The notes beneath the pieces were generated by a model that saw only the letters and a program-made list of their open reading frames with translations, did not search any database and was not told where the DNA came from. Positions 42,230 through 52,879 of a stretch of 64,000 nt of DNA are shown one piece after another. The translations under genes and the position numbers were made by a program. The stretch covers positions 496,001 to 560,000 of the forward strand of contig JADWQK010002395.1 of the NCBI GenBank assembly GCA_017933935.1. Direction: 5' to 3'. Each line of letters starts with the position of its first letter. The stretch's first letter is position 1. The stretch is from Sesamia nonagrioides. Lineage: Eukaryota > Arthropoda > Insecta > Lepidoptera > Noctuidae.

Positions 42230-43340
42230 TAAAACAAAAAAAAAGCTTATAGAGGCGGGGTGCTTGTTGCGCACCCGGGGCAACGGCAGTCCCAATGTCC
42301 CACTACGTTTTGGTGGACACTTGGTGCTAGCGACTAATCTTCACACGGGGAAGGGTCATGATTCCAATACAAAGGAGTATTTCTCACCCAATAAGAGTCT
42401 CACTTCGTGAGGTTCCTTGTCGAATTAAGTGACCGTCCTAAGTCGGGGCTCGCTGTTCATTAGCCCCGCCAGCAGACGGCCTGCACTGGGCGCGAAAGCG
42501 CGTCGACCGCGGCCGCTATTGTCCAGGCCTAGATCCGGGAGTGAGCATCCAACGGACCCGTCGAGGTTTATTTATTATAAACTAGTGCTTGACCGCAATC
42601 CCGCCTGATGGTAAACAGTGCTTGCCGGCAACACTTTGTCTGGTAGGTGGTAACTTCTGCCGGGAGCCGATGTGCAGGAGGCGCTGTGGTTTTGCGGAGT
42701 GATAACGCAAATCTCCGATGCGTCCATGCCCCGAATCCACGCGCACTCAGCAAGGAGCCAGGTATACCGGTGGACAACCGAGATCGTACAAGTACGCATT
42801 GCGTGCGTGGTGGTTCGAAGCCGGTACACCTGATACCGGAGAAGACGTCGTCGGGTCCCTGACGAAGAAACCGCGCTGTATGACGTGTAGGTACTGAGTG
42901 GGAGGAAGAAGCTTTTTGGCTGGCCATCCGCGAAGCGAAGACGATCTTGAAGACTCTAGACATAGATTCGTGGCGGCGCCCATATCATGCGGTCCGAGGG
43001 GAACTTAAACCGCGGCGCTCCCCACTGACGGAGAGTGTCCGGCCCGGTGTCTGGTGGTTGCAGCAAGGGCGGAGTATATGCCACCGCCGATGGCTCTGTC
43101 CACAGCCACAGAGTCTACAGAGGAGAACGCCATCAGCGTCCCAGAGCTGTGACACAGGCAGAGATGAGGGCAGCCGTGATGCGGCTCTGGGCCAAGAATG
43201 TGGCTCCGCAAGAATGTCGAGATCCAATTTCGACGATGGAACAACAACTTTGCAAACATTTGCAAAAAACCAGGTTACTCATACTGGATCGCAAACTAAA
43301 CCAAAATTAACATCAATGCATCTTTTTCGATTTATTTCTT
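42230..43340. other. GC-rich retroelement-like patchwork, unidentified
   Basis: 42240-42560 is GC-rich and unlike its neighbours (GGGTGCTTGTTGCGCACCCG hairpin, GGCCTGCACTGGGCGCGAAAG). 42575-42620 is a jockey-like tail, and 42620-42680 belongs to the family at 30661. 42680-43330 keeps frames open on both strands, including RAVTQAEMRAAVMRLWAKNV on the plus strand at about 43153. I recognise no family. It is probably LINE-derived. Confidence 0.3.
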
Positions 43341-43424
43341 TAAGAAAAGGACAAAAGAGGAACAAGCCGTGGACAGCAGGTTATCCGAAACTATGAAATA
43401 TTTCCAATCTATTTTATGTTGGGA

Positions 43425-44287
43425 TGGGAAATGATCAAATGACTTCTCCCGCTCTGAGCGGAGCGGAAGGGCGTGTCAGACTTTTACTGACTAAAACCCA
43501 CCCGTGTTTCTTCGCTGGCCTGTGCGACGGCCAGGGCCACGGTTTCTTGTTTAACCAACCCGCAACCTCAGGGTTGCCCAGGCGGCATCGGTCTTCGTGG
43601 ACCCCGTCACGATGTGCTGACATCTCTTTGAGGCGCCCGTGAAACACGACTCGTCGACTCGGGCCTGGTCCTTACCGGGCGGCGAGCTGCCCACTGCTCA
43701 CCGCCCGCAGGCCCGCGCCTATGGTGGCTGGGAGTTAGGTGTCGTCTCCCGACCAGGGCGTCTCCTGCGGCGGCTAGTGGCGTGAAGGCGCTGGGATTCC
43801 CGCATCACTGCTTCGCAGAAGGAGGTGACGGAGCTCTGTCCGCCGTACCGCGATTTCTCGCGACAGCGGAGTTATGCCCCGGCGTTTTACCTCCTCTCGC
43901 CACTCCCACATGTGGGCGAGGGCTTTGGCCTCCAGATCCCATGGCGGCAATCCGGCAAGGAGGCTCGCCGCCTCAGCGGAGACCGTGCGGTATCCCCGGA
44001 TCAGCCGAATGGCCCTCTGGGACGCGGTCAGGCATCTGGCTGGTCGCTTCCGTAGCGACCGCGCCCACACCGGTGCCCCGTAAAGGGCCATGGACCGCAT
44101 GGCCCCCGCGTAGAGCCCCCGGCAGGAGGCGTTTGGTCCACCTAGATTGGGGAGGAGCCGCCTCAGGGCAGCCCCGGCCTATTCCAGTCTGGGTGCCAAA
44201 CGTCGGAAGTGCTCCTCGAAGTTCCACCGGCTATCGAGGACGAGTCCCAGGTGCTTCATCGTCGACCCGACGCCGTTTACAATCAAC
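43425..44287 (-). mobile_element. R1-clade LINE fragment with internal deletion
   Basis: The minus frame 43774-44100 reads MALYGAPVWARSLRKRPARC, SQRAIRLIRGYRTVSAEAA and LLAGLPPWDLEAKALAHMWE, the post-RT part of R1-clade ORF2. The next block leaps to the C-terminus near 43805, omitting the CCHC region. The 3' UTR (CGCTCTGAGCGGAGCGGAAG) runs to about 43425. Upstream to 44287 other frames give RLAPRLE and RRLLPNLGGPN. Confidence 0.7.
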
Positions 44288-44400
44288 CTTGAGATTTAGT
44301 TGATATAATCAACCGATAGCTTTTTAGGGTGAGTGTTGAAAATCTAATAAAGAAATCTGACAGATTGTAGTAGCATGATGTCCTGTCGTCTGTACTAATT
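44288..44400 (+). repeat. Fragment of the unclassified 11880/17690/49850 family
   Basis: AACCTTGAGATTTAG, TTGAAAATCTAATAAAGAAA and TCTGACAGATTGTAGTAGCA match 11930-12030. It abuts the R1 fragment without a visible duplication. Confidence 0.45.
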
Positions 44401-44428
44401 GTATTAGTTTCATTTATTTAATTCATGT

Positions 44429-44533
44429 AATCAATAATTTTGCGTGCTAGTTTTAGGGAATTATTTATAGTAAAATACCCTTAAATAGTTTCTATAAATA
44501 ATTCCCTAAAACTAGCACGCAAAATTATTGATT
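44429..44533. repeat. Perfect 42-bp hairpin
   Basis: 44429-44470 (AATCAATAATTTTGCGTGCT...) is the exact inverse of 44492-44533, with a 21-nt loop. No similarity to other repeats in the window. Confidence 0.9.
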
Positions 44534-44888
44534 TCGAAATTAATACAAGAACACTTGTTACAATTCTTGCAAATAAACTCCATTTCAAGAATTAGAGAGT
44601 TATATGTGATCTATCATGTGATAAATACGAGTTATCACTTCCTTATCTAGAAGCTTTACGGCTTTTAGTTGATGACCATTTTAATCAAACTCCTAGCTGG
44701 ACCTCCTGGAAGATATACATAGTTGGGACTGGGTGCAGAAGATGGAAAACAAGGATTCTATCTCCTGCAGTGGACTATGACTGAGTGCATTGATATTAAG
44801 GAATGAAACATCCAACTATTTATATTTTGTATTCATAGTTCTCAATCTATAAAAAACAGTTGCACCCCTACATAATTATAACTTTGAC

Positions 44889-45026
44889 ACAACTATAAGA
44901 CGAGATACGTGTATCTCGTCTTATAGTTGTATCACGTGGTTAATAATCGCTCCGCTCGGCTAATAATCTACCTGTATTCTTCTCTTAGTCGTGACTAAGA
45001 GAAGAATACAGGTAGTTTATTAGCCG
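44889..45026. repeat. Two adjacent hairpins
   Basis: First: 44889-44908 and 44911-44930, 20-bp perfect arms with a 2-nt loop (AACTATAAGACGAGATAC). Second: 44957-44990 and 44993-45026, 34-bp arms, one mismatch, 2-nt loop (CGGCTAATAATCTACCTGTA). The second covers the 3' end of the candidate frame at 44995-45177. Confidence 0.9.
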
Positions 45027-45177
45027 TGCGCACCTTCATACAAGAAGGAGGATGTGTGCAATGCTCCTTAATCACTTTCGTATAGTTTCTATGAAAACAC
45101 AAACCGCACTTAGTTGTAAGAAAATGCGTTGTGCTACGGCCCGCTGCGGTCAAAGTATACTCTGGGCATTTCTGCAA
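44995..45177 (-). CDS. Candidate cysteine-rich terminal exon, unknown
   Basis: A minus-strand frame of 60 codons ends in TAG. It has no ATG start, but TTGCAG at 45172-45177 on the minus strand could be a splice acceptor. The peptide has seven cysteines or histidines in a zinc-finger-like rhythm (TTKCGLCFHRNYTKV, KEHCTHPPSCMKV). The last ten codons are shared with a hairpin. It could be a host exon, a pseudoexon or chance. Confidence 0.2.
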   Translation of the reverse strand: MQKCPEYTLTAAGRSTTHFLTTKCGLCFHRNYTKVIKEHCTHPPSCMKVRTANKLPVFFS

Positions 45178-45231
45178 TGTGCAGGATCAACTCAATCTGC
45201 AATAGCCTTTAGTTTTGTTAAATATTAACTA

Positions 45232-45455
45232 CTAGCTTTCCGCCCGCGGCTTCGCCCGCGTCGTTTCGGTTATATCGCGTTTTTAGATGATTTCTCTCGG
45301 GAATATCATATTTTTCCGGGATAAAATATACTCTATTATTTAATCCAGACTTCTAATTTTTGTCTGCAAAATTTCAAAGCAATCGGTTCAGTAGTTACGC
45401 CGTGAAAGCGGAACAAATAAACAAACTTACTTTCCCATTTATAATATAATAGTAA
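45232..45455 (+). repeat. RTE-tailed SINE-like repeat, diverged
   Basis: CTTTCCGCCCGCGGCTTCGC head and GGTTATATCGCG. A variant middle reads AATCCAGACTTCTAATTTTTG, then GCAATCGGTTCAGTAGTTAC and CATTTATAATATAATAGTA. Confidence 0.65.
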
Positions 45456-45712
45456 AGAAGTAAAGATTTCATAAGTCGGCGCCAAAATTGCCCTTCCGCA
45501 TAGCCATTCTCGGTTTATTTAATAGAACATTATTTAATAGGTCATCTGAGCTATCCACAACTTGACAGAACTCACGACTCAGTAATCATACCGTTACTGT
45601 CAGTTGGCATACGATCTTCTCCGATTTTTAAAAGAGTAGCTGCATATTTCCCGGCTTGAGAATCGTGGTAAGACAATACTTTTAAAATAAGCCTGTTAAA
45701 ATAATGGGAGCA

Positions 45713-45918
45713 ATATGTACGCCCGCGTTAGTCACAACATTTTTTGTTACTGCTCTGCTTCTATTGGTCGTAGCGGGATGTTATATAGCCTATGTCCTTT
45801 CTCAGGCTCTAGACTACATTTTGTACCAAATTTCATTACAATCGGTTCAGTAGTTTTGGCGTGAAAGCCGGACAGACAGACAGACAGACATACTTTCGCA
45901 TTTATAATATTAGTATGA
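45713..45918 (+). repeat. RTE-tailed SINE-like repeat, second subfamily
   Basis: Same subfamily as 19126: TTTTTGTTACTGCTCTGCTT, GTAGCGGGATGTTATATAGC, AATCGGTTCAGTAGTTTTGG and ATTTATAATATTAGTATGAA. Confidence 0.65.
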
Positions 45919-47055
45919 ATTATGCCCAATTTTATAATTAAAATCAGAACAGAAAAAAATAATGTTGCTCATTTTATCTTTAAATTGCTCACTTTCTCTG
46001 CAATGGCCGTGCTGATGCTAACAGTCGCCCTTTGAAGATCGTCACTCTATGTAGCCACTTCAGCTTACTTCTGTGAGCTTTGTCCACAGCTTTTGTTTTT
46101 GGACGGATTACGGCATTCCGGATACTATCCCTCAAAGAGACTCCGCATGTTTCGGCCCCTTAAATCATAACAGCCAGGACGCACGAACATTGATGACTAG
46201 TCTTGGTATCGCAAGATACGTGACGACAGAGGGTATTTTAGTAAGCTTAATTTTAAATTTGATTTTAAAACAAAACCATAACCCGAATAAACCACTATTT
46301 TATTGCCTTTTCTTTTTGTCTGCTTGCGAGTGTTAGCGATCAGAAGTGGTATTTATTAAAGATAGAAATCAGGACGTTCCAATGTTTGTGTATTATCCAT
46401 ATGAATTACAATTACAACCAGTAGGTACTTATTAATTAAGATAGGAACACAATAATAATCACTGAGCACACAACAATATGTCAAACGATACCCAGCAGCT
46501 CTTAATGAATATAGAAAATATAGGTCTCACAGATTTTGCACGAAGTTACCAGTCCGAGTGTCTGTTGTTGTTGTTGGCGGGTAGGCAGCGCCTTTTACAG
46601 TGGGCATGAGGTGGGGTTGCCGGTCTTCGCTAGCACGAGATGTAGAATCCGTGTGACGTCAGAATGACACGCCGTCCGCATGTGGCGTTTTGTGGATACA
46701 GCATACAGCTACCAATTAGAACTATTGTTGTGTTTTCAAATTAACTGCTATAGACTTCTTTGTACACTTCATTTTCTCTACCGGAAAATATTATAATAGG
46801 TAATATTTATACACCAATATAGTGTGAGTGTCAGCAAAAAACATTTCATTACAAAGGCGAAGGTTCCATCCTACAATTGTTTCCCGGTCAGACAAAGTAA
46901 ATATTTCAAAAACTGTGTTGTTACAGACGCACTAGAGACGCACTTGACCTTTACTTCTAACATTGTTTATTTAATTATTGTATTATTGTTTAGAACCTTT
47001 AAAATTAAGACAAAAGCTGTAGGTAGCTAGTTGTTACCACTTCACTAGACGTCAT
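45919..47055. other. Non-coding stretch, no repeat recognised
   Basis: One of the longer stretches without recognised repeats. It holds the small frame at 46478-46609 (separate entry). The 68- and 87-codon frames have no recognisable motif. Confidence 0.3.
46478..46609 (+). CDS. Candidate short ORF (43 aa), unknown
   Basis: An ATG in a CACAACAATATG context opens 43 codons, MSNDTQQLLMNIENIGLTDF then ARSYQSECLLLLL and AGRQRLLQWA. The first half looks like ordinary soluble protein; CTG/TTG repeats make the leucine run. It could be a first exon (GT dinucleotides occur within) or chance. No homologue recognised. Confidence 0.15.
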   Translation: MSNDTQQLLMNIENIGLTDFARSYQSECLLLLLAGRQRLLQWA

Positions 47056-47059
47056 GGAT

Positions 47060-47170
47060 AACGCTGTTACTGAAGGCAAGTCTTCCGGTGCGTGGCCGCC
47101 ACTCGAGATCCCGTCGGCCTCATCGGGCATCGGTCCTACGGGCAATGTGCCCGGCCCACTGCCACTTTAA
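47060..47170 (-). mobile_element. RTE-clade LINE scrap
   Basis: GCGTGGCCGCCACTCGAGAT, CATCGGTCCTACGGGCAATG and GCCCACTGCCACTT match 62230-62310. Confidence 0.45.
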
Positions 47171-47182
47171 TGTCAGTTACTT

Positions 47183-47940
47183 TTTTTTTTATATCATAAA
47201 CTAGCGCTTGACCGCAATCCTGCCTGATGGTAAGCAGTGACGCAATCGTTGATGGTAAAGCGCACTAGTTTATTAAGAGCCTATTCACTCTAGCCTTGAA
47301 GACACTCAAATTGTAGTCCGACGGAAACACCGCCGCTGGCAAATTAATCCAGTCCCTCGATGTACGCGGTATAAAGGAGGAGGCGAAACGCTTCGTCCGG
47401 ATCGTAGTGGTGTTAACGACGTAAGGGTGGAAACCAGCCGTACGACGGGTCGTCCGCTGGTGGAACGGAGATGGGGGAATTAAATCATGCAATTCCATCG
47501 CACACTCCCCGAAATGCATCCCATAGAACACCGAAAGGCTGGCTACTCTACGCCTGTGCTCTAGGCTTTGGAGACCAACTCGAGTTAGATCAGGGTCACC
47601 AGTCAGCCTCTTTGCACGTCTCTCCACTGAATCCAAAGTGGCCAGGTGACACTTGGCAGCACCAGCCCAAATGTGGCTGCAGTACTCCACACACGAACGG
47701 ACCTGTGCTTTGTATAACATTAGAAGCCGCCCAGGTGTGAAGTACTGCCGGACCTTTGCGATAACGCCAAGTTTCCTGGCAGCCACCTTGGCCCTGGACT
47801 CAATGAACCGCCCAAAGTTAAGGTTCGAGGAAATCTCAACCCCCAAAAGCTGAAGGCGGTCGGAACACTCCAAGGACACATTTCGAAAAGTAGGCCAAGG
47901 TGACACGCCTGTGTTTTGGCGGCCTTGAATGCTACAAGAC
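47183..47940 (-). mobile_element. Jockey-like LINE 3' fragment
   Basis: The minus frame 47265-48011 includes FRNVSLECSDRLQLLGVEIS, YFTPGRLLMLYKAQVRSC and FASSFIPRTSRDWINLPAAV, stopping at 47265. The tail extends to about 47183. It lacks the RT core. The frame carries artefactual residues at its start because it runs into the neighbouring RTE fragment. Confidence 0.75.
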
Positions 47941-47944
47941 TGTA

Positions 47945-48215
47945 TACGAGATACTACTCGTTCTTCTGCGGATCTCCTCATTCCTGATTCGATCACGTAG
48001 TGAAACCCCAAGCATAGCCCTTTGAGTGACCTTGAGCCTTCTTATAAGGCCCCTTGTTAGCAGCGTGGGTAGGCCTCCGACAAAGTGGACCGACGACCTA
48101 GTGAAGGTCGCGGCAACCACTAGATGCGCAAGGCGCAGAATCGGTCGTCATGGAGATCCTTGGGGGAGGCCTATGTCCAGCAGTGAACGTCTTTCGGCTG
48201 GAATGATGATGAAGG
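47945..48215 (+). mobile_element. RTE-clade LINE with inverted 5' segment
   Basis: 48056-48215 is plus-oriented 3' coding and tail (VGRPPTKWTDDLVKVAATTR, then GDPWGRPMSS and GMMM). 47960-48055 is an upstream part of the same RTE ORF2 on the minus strand (RGLIRRLKVTQRAMLGVSLR, DRIRNEEIRRRT). The arrangement matches twin-primed insertion, compared with the collinear order at 62080-62490. Confidence 0.6.
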
Positions 48216-48950
48216 CATGTCGATTAGCGGCAGACAACAGGTATAATAATGAAAATTGATTATTAATTCAGTTCCATATTATCTAATTACTAACACAGGG
48301 TAAGTTTTTTTTACTAACAAATGAGTCACGGTTCCTAAATTGAATTGAATAAATCATTACCACATCTTCCTATATTTTTTTACTAATGTGATTCTCGTTG
48401 TTCTAGTGGTCACAAGCGCGGTTGTGGCCTTGGGTTCGATTCCCGAGACAAGGTGATATTAGGTGTTTCCAATCAGACTTTCTTAATAGCAGCCCGGAGT
48501 CTGAAATTGTATCCGTTTCAGCGATAATCAACTTCTAAAACTTGTCAAAAATGTAGAAATTATAGAAATATTTTTGTCAGATTTAAACAAATGAAATCTT
48601 GTACATTCATAAAATTACAAGAATTTCCCAACTGTGTATCGAGAAAAAAACATATGTGTTATATATATAGAAACAATGCTAATTTACTTTCGTTGCTGAC
48701 CATACCAGCGTTAATCTGTCAAGTTCAAGGCATTTATATCAAAAAAGTAGATAAATAAATGTCACTTTTGAGCGCCTAATCTTGTCTAGAAATGATTCTA
48801 GTTACGCACTTGTCAGGCGTCAAGAACGCTAGGATAGGCAGTTTTAACAGAGTTGATAGGCCCGAAGGCTCTATGCACAAAAAAAAACATATTTTTATAA
48901 CCTATTTGTAGGGGGGCAACGCCCGTGAGTTATCCCGCATAAGTTTCCAT
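48216..48950. other. Non-coding stretch with a tRNA-like SINE head
   Basis: 48398-48455 has GTTGTTCTAGTGGTCACAAG (box-A-like) and TTGGGTTCGATTCCCGAGAC (box B), followed by GGTGTTTCCAATCAGACTTT. It is a tRNA-derived retroposon head. No gene in the rest. Confidence 0.4.
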
Positions 48951-48954
48951 CCCA

Positions 48955-49400
48955 TTTTGATCCCGATGACAGCCTTGTATCGTAGCGTTAGCGAACGCGG
49001 TCGCTGCGCAAGAATGCGCGGGTTCGATCCCCGAGCAGTGCAAATATTTGTATGCATGAATATGAATATTTGCACTGGTCTGGTCGTACCTCGGAAAGCA
49101 CGTTAACCCGTTGGTCCCGGTTGCCTTACGAACATCTAATGGCAGTCGTTACGGGTTGTTGGAACACTCAAAAGTCCAACAATTGGTCTAACAACATTGC
49201 TTCGATGTCGCATTCGGGTTGTGGAGATTAGGCGGCAGTCGCTTCATGGAAAATATCGAAGTTTAGCCAAATCAGCAGTTAGACTGGGAAAGCGGACCCC
49301 ACACTCCAAAAGCTGAAAAAGCTTCGCATGTGACTGGGATTAATGCTCTTAGGGATGGGATTAAAGTTTCGTATGCGACTGGGATTAATGCACTAGCATG
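48955..49400 (+). repeat. tRNA-derived SINE, copy 3
   Basis: Box A (TTGTATCGTAGCGTTAGCGA) is degraded, box B (CGGGTTCGATCCCCGAG) good. Body AGTGCAAATATTTGTATGC to GACTGGGATTAATGC, with the last ~45 bp duplicated (GATTAATGCTCTTAGGGATG, then GACTGGGATTAATGCACT). Confidence 0.65.
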
Positions 49401-49819
49401 GTGATGAAGAAGTATCCTGTCCTGTATGTGGGTGTACCGTAGTTATAAATCATTTGTGTGTCAAATTACATCCGAATCCGTGCAGCAGTTTTTGCGAGAG
49501 AGAGAGTAACAAATATATTTACGACGACAGCTCATCAAGCTATAAGCTATCTATATTAGATTGTCAACTTTTTCACTAAAGCATTAAGGCACAAGGTTTT
49601 ATTATTTATTTAGTTTTCTTAACCTAGTTTACAATACATTGAGATAAAAGCCATGCCCCGCAAGCAAAACCGTTTTCACGGTTTGTCCGTGGTAAGGGAA
49701 TAAACAGTGTATCAATAATAATTAATATTATTACTAGCGCGGACATTTAAATTAGTATCTAGCAAAGAAGTTACATTATTTATAAATACTAGGTCTTATA
49801 GAATCGCTTACAGACTACT

Positions 49820-50155
49820 GAGTAAGAACCAAATGATTGGTTGGGGAATATTTGACAGTTTCGGGTAGCTTGACCTGCTGTCGTCAGTACATCAAAACTG
49901 TCTCTTTTATAATGTTAGTGAGATAAGAATTTGGTATTTTTATACATATAACACTTGATATAAAAATATTGGCGTTTTCAATCTTAAACTACACCTGCCG
50001 GGTAATTGTGTAATGTGTTACACAAAATGAACGATAGTTTAACAACATTCATTGCGTTATTTAGGTTGTTGAGCGGATACATTTTTCGAATAAACGGAGC
50101 AATGGATTAGTAATACGCTTCCAAATGACTCCAACTGACAGTAATAGTTTGTTAC
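49820..50155 (+). repeat. Unclassified dispersed repeat, longest copy here
   Basis: TTTCGGGTAGCTTGACCTGC, CTGCCGGGTAATTGTGTAAT, AACAACATTCATTGCGTTAT and ACGCTTCCAAATGACTCCAA follow the same order as 17690-18060. 49401-49820 before it contains a degraded SINE scrap (49440-49515) and otherwise nothing. Confidence 0.45.
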
Positions 50156-50177
50156 GCAAATAGGTTGCTGGGGGTTT

Positions 50178-50432
50178 TTATTATTATTTATTTTTATAAA
50201 TAAATACGGACAAATCACTCAGATTGAGCTAGCCTCAAAGTAATTTCGAGACTTGTGTTATGGGATACTAACTCAACGATACTATATTTATAATAGATAC
50301 ATATATAAATAAACATCCAAGACCCAGGCCAATCAGGAAAAGATCGTTTTCCATCATGACCTGACCGGGGATCGAACCCGGGGCCTACACGTCGCAGGCA
50401 GGCGTGTTGACCGCTGCGCCACGGAGGACGAC
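50178..50432 (-). repeat. tRNA-derived SINE
   Basis: On the minus strand: GTCCTCCGTGGCGCAGCGGT (box A), ACGTGTAGGCC, CCCGGGTTCGATCCCCGGTC (box B). Then TGATGGAAAACGATCTTTTC and GGATGTTTATTTATATATG. It is well preserved; the tRNA-like head has a good T arm but no matching acceptor stem, so it is not scored as a tRNA gene. Confidence 0.65.
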
Positions 50433-50504
50433 AATATTGTAGAATGTAGACCATTGCAGCATTTTTTTATGCAGTTTTTGTAGACTTTTGGTGTAAAATA
50501 GTTT

Positions 50505-51465
50505 AAAGAAAACGGGCCCAGGGCGAGTCGGACTAATGTATGAAGGATTTTGTACCATCATCTGCCAAGCCTTTTCCCAACATGTTGGGGTCAGCTTCCA
50601 GTCTAATCGGATTCAGCTGGATACCAGTATTTTAGATAGAGCGACTGCCTACTTCTCCAACCCAGTTACTGAGTAATATGATAGAAGGGTGTTTACCATT
50701 GTCGATAAAAATGATGAATGATTATATGATTTTTTTTTTATACTTAATATACAAACACCCCAAAATTGCTCTAGATATTATTTCCCAAAATTGGGTTGTA
50801 TCCTAAAAAATAATTTAATGTCCATCAGATAGCTTTGTAAAAAATATTGAACACGTATTTTTATTTTTTCTTTCATTCAAATACTTTAGAAGACATATTG
50901 ATTTAAAATGTCGCATGACGTCACGCCGTGCTATATCTCAGTAGTTTTTGGTAATTTCGACAAAATAAAAAATACGGGTCTTAATTTTTTTTTTTTATTA
51001 TCTATAAGACGGACGTATTATTTTTTTTTTTTAATTCTCATACCTTGGATACATCCCTATTGTACTTTTTAGAGTCCCGTACCTCGAAAGCAAACCCGTA
51101 TACGATTACTTTGTTGTGCGCCTGTCCGCTCTCATTTCTTCTGCCTGTCTGCCTTTTCTCTGGAACGCTAGGATTTATATCAAGTCTACTGTCCCCAGGA
51201 GCTGTGAAAGGATCAATATTCTTAGGCAACGCATTCATAAGATACGCCATTTATGCCGCAAATTGTTGACACCCGCAAAGGAATCAAAACCAACAGAATA
51301 CTTCCCGTGCATTCAGAAACTTCAAATTTGGTACGAAGCAATGTCTTTTGGCACAGAAAATTGTAAGTTTCAGTTACGCCATATTTTAAAACTATTTTTA
51401 TAATTTTTAACTTACCAATCCTTTCCTGATGAACTAATTAAGTAATGGTACGGAACCTTTTTTTT
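50505..51465 (+). repeat. CCGGCC-family repeat split by a SINE-like unit
   Basis: Opens AAAACGGGCCCAGGGCGAGTCG; a foreign unit at about 50545-50735 (CATCTGCCAAGCCTTTTCCC, TTGGGGTCAGCTTCCAGTCT, a common noctuid short repeat) interrupts it. It continues with poly-T and CCCGTACCTCGAAAGCAAAC and ends ATGGTACGGAACCTTTTTTT. Frames at 51038-51403 have no recognisable domain. Confidence 0.45.
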
Positions 51466-51472
51466 CTTGGGA

Positions 51473-52200
51473 ATGGGATATCATCAAAGGACCTCTCCCG
51501 CTCTGGGCGGTAGGGCGTGTTAGACTTTTACTGCCAGGGCCACGGTTTCTTTTTTAACCAACCCCCAACCCTGACCTGTCTTCGTGGACCCTGTCATGAT
51601 GTGCTGACATCTCTGTGAGGCGTGAGTGAAACACAACGCGCCGTCGTCGACTCGGGCCTGGTCCTTACCGGGCGGCGAGCTGCGCACTGCTCACCGCCCG
51701 CAAGCCCGCGCCCACGGGGCCGGGAAGTCGATGTCGTCTCTCGACCAGAGCGTCTGCTGTGGCGAATTACTGCTGCCTCACTCGCTCCGCCTCCACCTTT
51801 GCCAGCATCACTGCTTTGCAGAAGGAGGCGATGGCGTGCCATGCACTCTTGCTCCGGACCGTGGCCTGGACCAGGGTCGGACGCGAGATATCGCCGCCGA
51901 TCGCCGTCACGAGGAAACGGTGGGCTACTCTACCCAAGCCGAGCAAACCTCCACCGAATGCTCCACCATGTCCTCAGGGCGATCCACACTAGGGTGACAC
52001 CTTAACGTTTCCTCCCGCCGTATCCGGAACAGGAACCTCCCGAAACAGCCTGCGACCTGCGTCAGGCGGAAGGTGAGGGCGCCGTGGCGCCTCTCTAGCC
52101 ACCTATTGTGGCGTGCCCAGCACTGGATTGCAACAATCGCACTCTCCGTGTCGCCATGAGGTCCCGCCAGAGCTCTGTCCGCCATACCGCGACTTTTTCT
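51473..52200 (-). mobile_element. R1-clade LINE 3' fragment
   Basis: On the minus strand: WARHNRWLERRHGALTFRL, FGRFLFRIRREETLRCHPSV and EDMVEHSVEVCSAW, the CCHC-type segment with a first-cysteine-pair change. A shift follows into QAMVRSKSAWHAI. The 3' UTR ends near 51473. GC-rich overlapping frames on the plus strand are shadows. Confidence 0.7.
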
Positions 52201-52394
52201 ACTTTAATATTTGTATATAAAATATTCGACAACTCGCCTCCTAAACCTGCCCCCTAATCGGCAAACACATTTTTGTCAAATGATTGCGTCTAGTTGGGAT
52301 CGTTTGGACCGAACGGACCAATGGGCTGCAGGTCTAAAAATGCCAAAACCATCAATAAGAAAATTCTTACTTATTTGTAATTCTGTTAAACGAC

Positions 52395-52760
52395 GCGGTT
52401 GGCGCGGTGGCTGAGTGAACGACCGCTGCGATGCCTGTCGCGGGAGCAATTCCCGCACGGACGAATTATTTTTATGGCCTTCAGGTAGGTAGTTGTTGCT
52501 CCGGGTCTTGCTGTTTGTGTTTTTAAAGTTTGTTGATGCACCCACGATACAAGAGTATGTAATTCCTTATCGTATCGGGGTAATTCCTTCATTAAGAAAA
52601 TTTAAGAATTTTAGAGATGAAAGTTTGAACTTACGGTGGAGTTTCTGGCCTATTAGAAACTGCCTTTTGGAACGGGCGACTAGAATCAATTTTATGTGAC
52701 TATATTTTAAGGATCAAAATTGTCTTTTATGTGCCTATTTCATTGAAATTCTTTGTCGTT
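52395..52760 (+). repeat. tRNA-like SINE head and CR1-like tail
   Basis: 52395-52460: GCGCGGTGGCTGAGTGAACG (box-A-like), CGGGAGCAATTCCCGC (weak box B). 52600-52755: AGTTTCTGGCCTATTAGAAA, GGAACGGGCGACTAGAATCA and TATTTCATTGAAATTCTTTG recall the CR1-like 3' end at 19888. Confidence 0.35.
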
Positions 52761-52879
52761 TTACCACCAGACACAGAGCATGTTATTATTTTTACCATCA
52801 GGTACACCTTCAACAACCTTTTATCGTTCCACTGCTGGGCACAGGTCTCCTCTCATACAGAGAAGGAATAATGCCAAAT

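Noticed and set aside
42947..43396. 149-codon plus-strand frame as a host gene
   Set aside because: It runs through a GC-rich patchwork with no recognisable domain, and equally long open frames exist on the opposite strand.
50341..50425. Apparent tRNA gene on the minus strand
   Set aside because: Box A and box B are good but the acceptor ends do not pair and the sequence continues into a SINE body; scored as a SINE head.
51594..52005. Plus-strand frames of 123-127 codons
   Set aside because: They are antisense to the R1-clade C-terminus and have no independent support.
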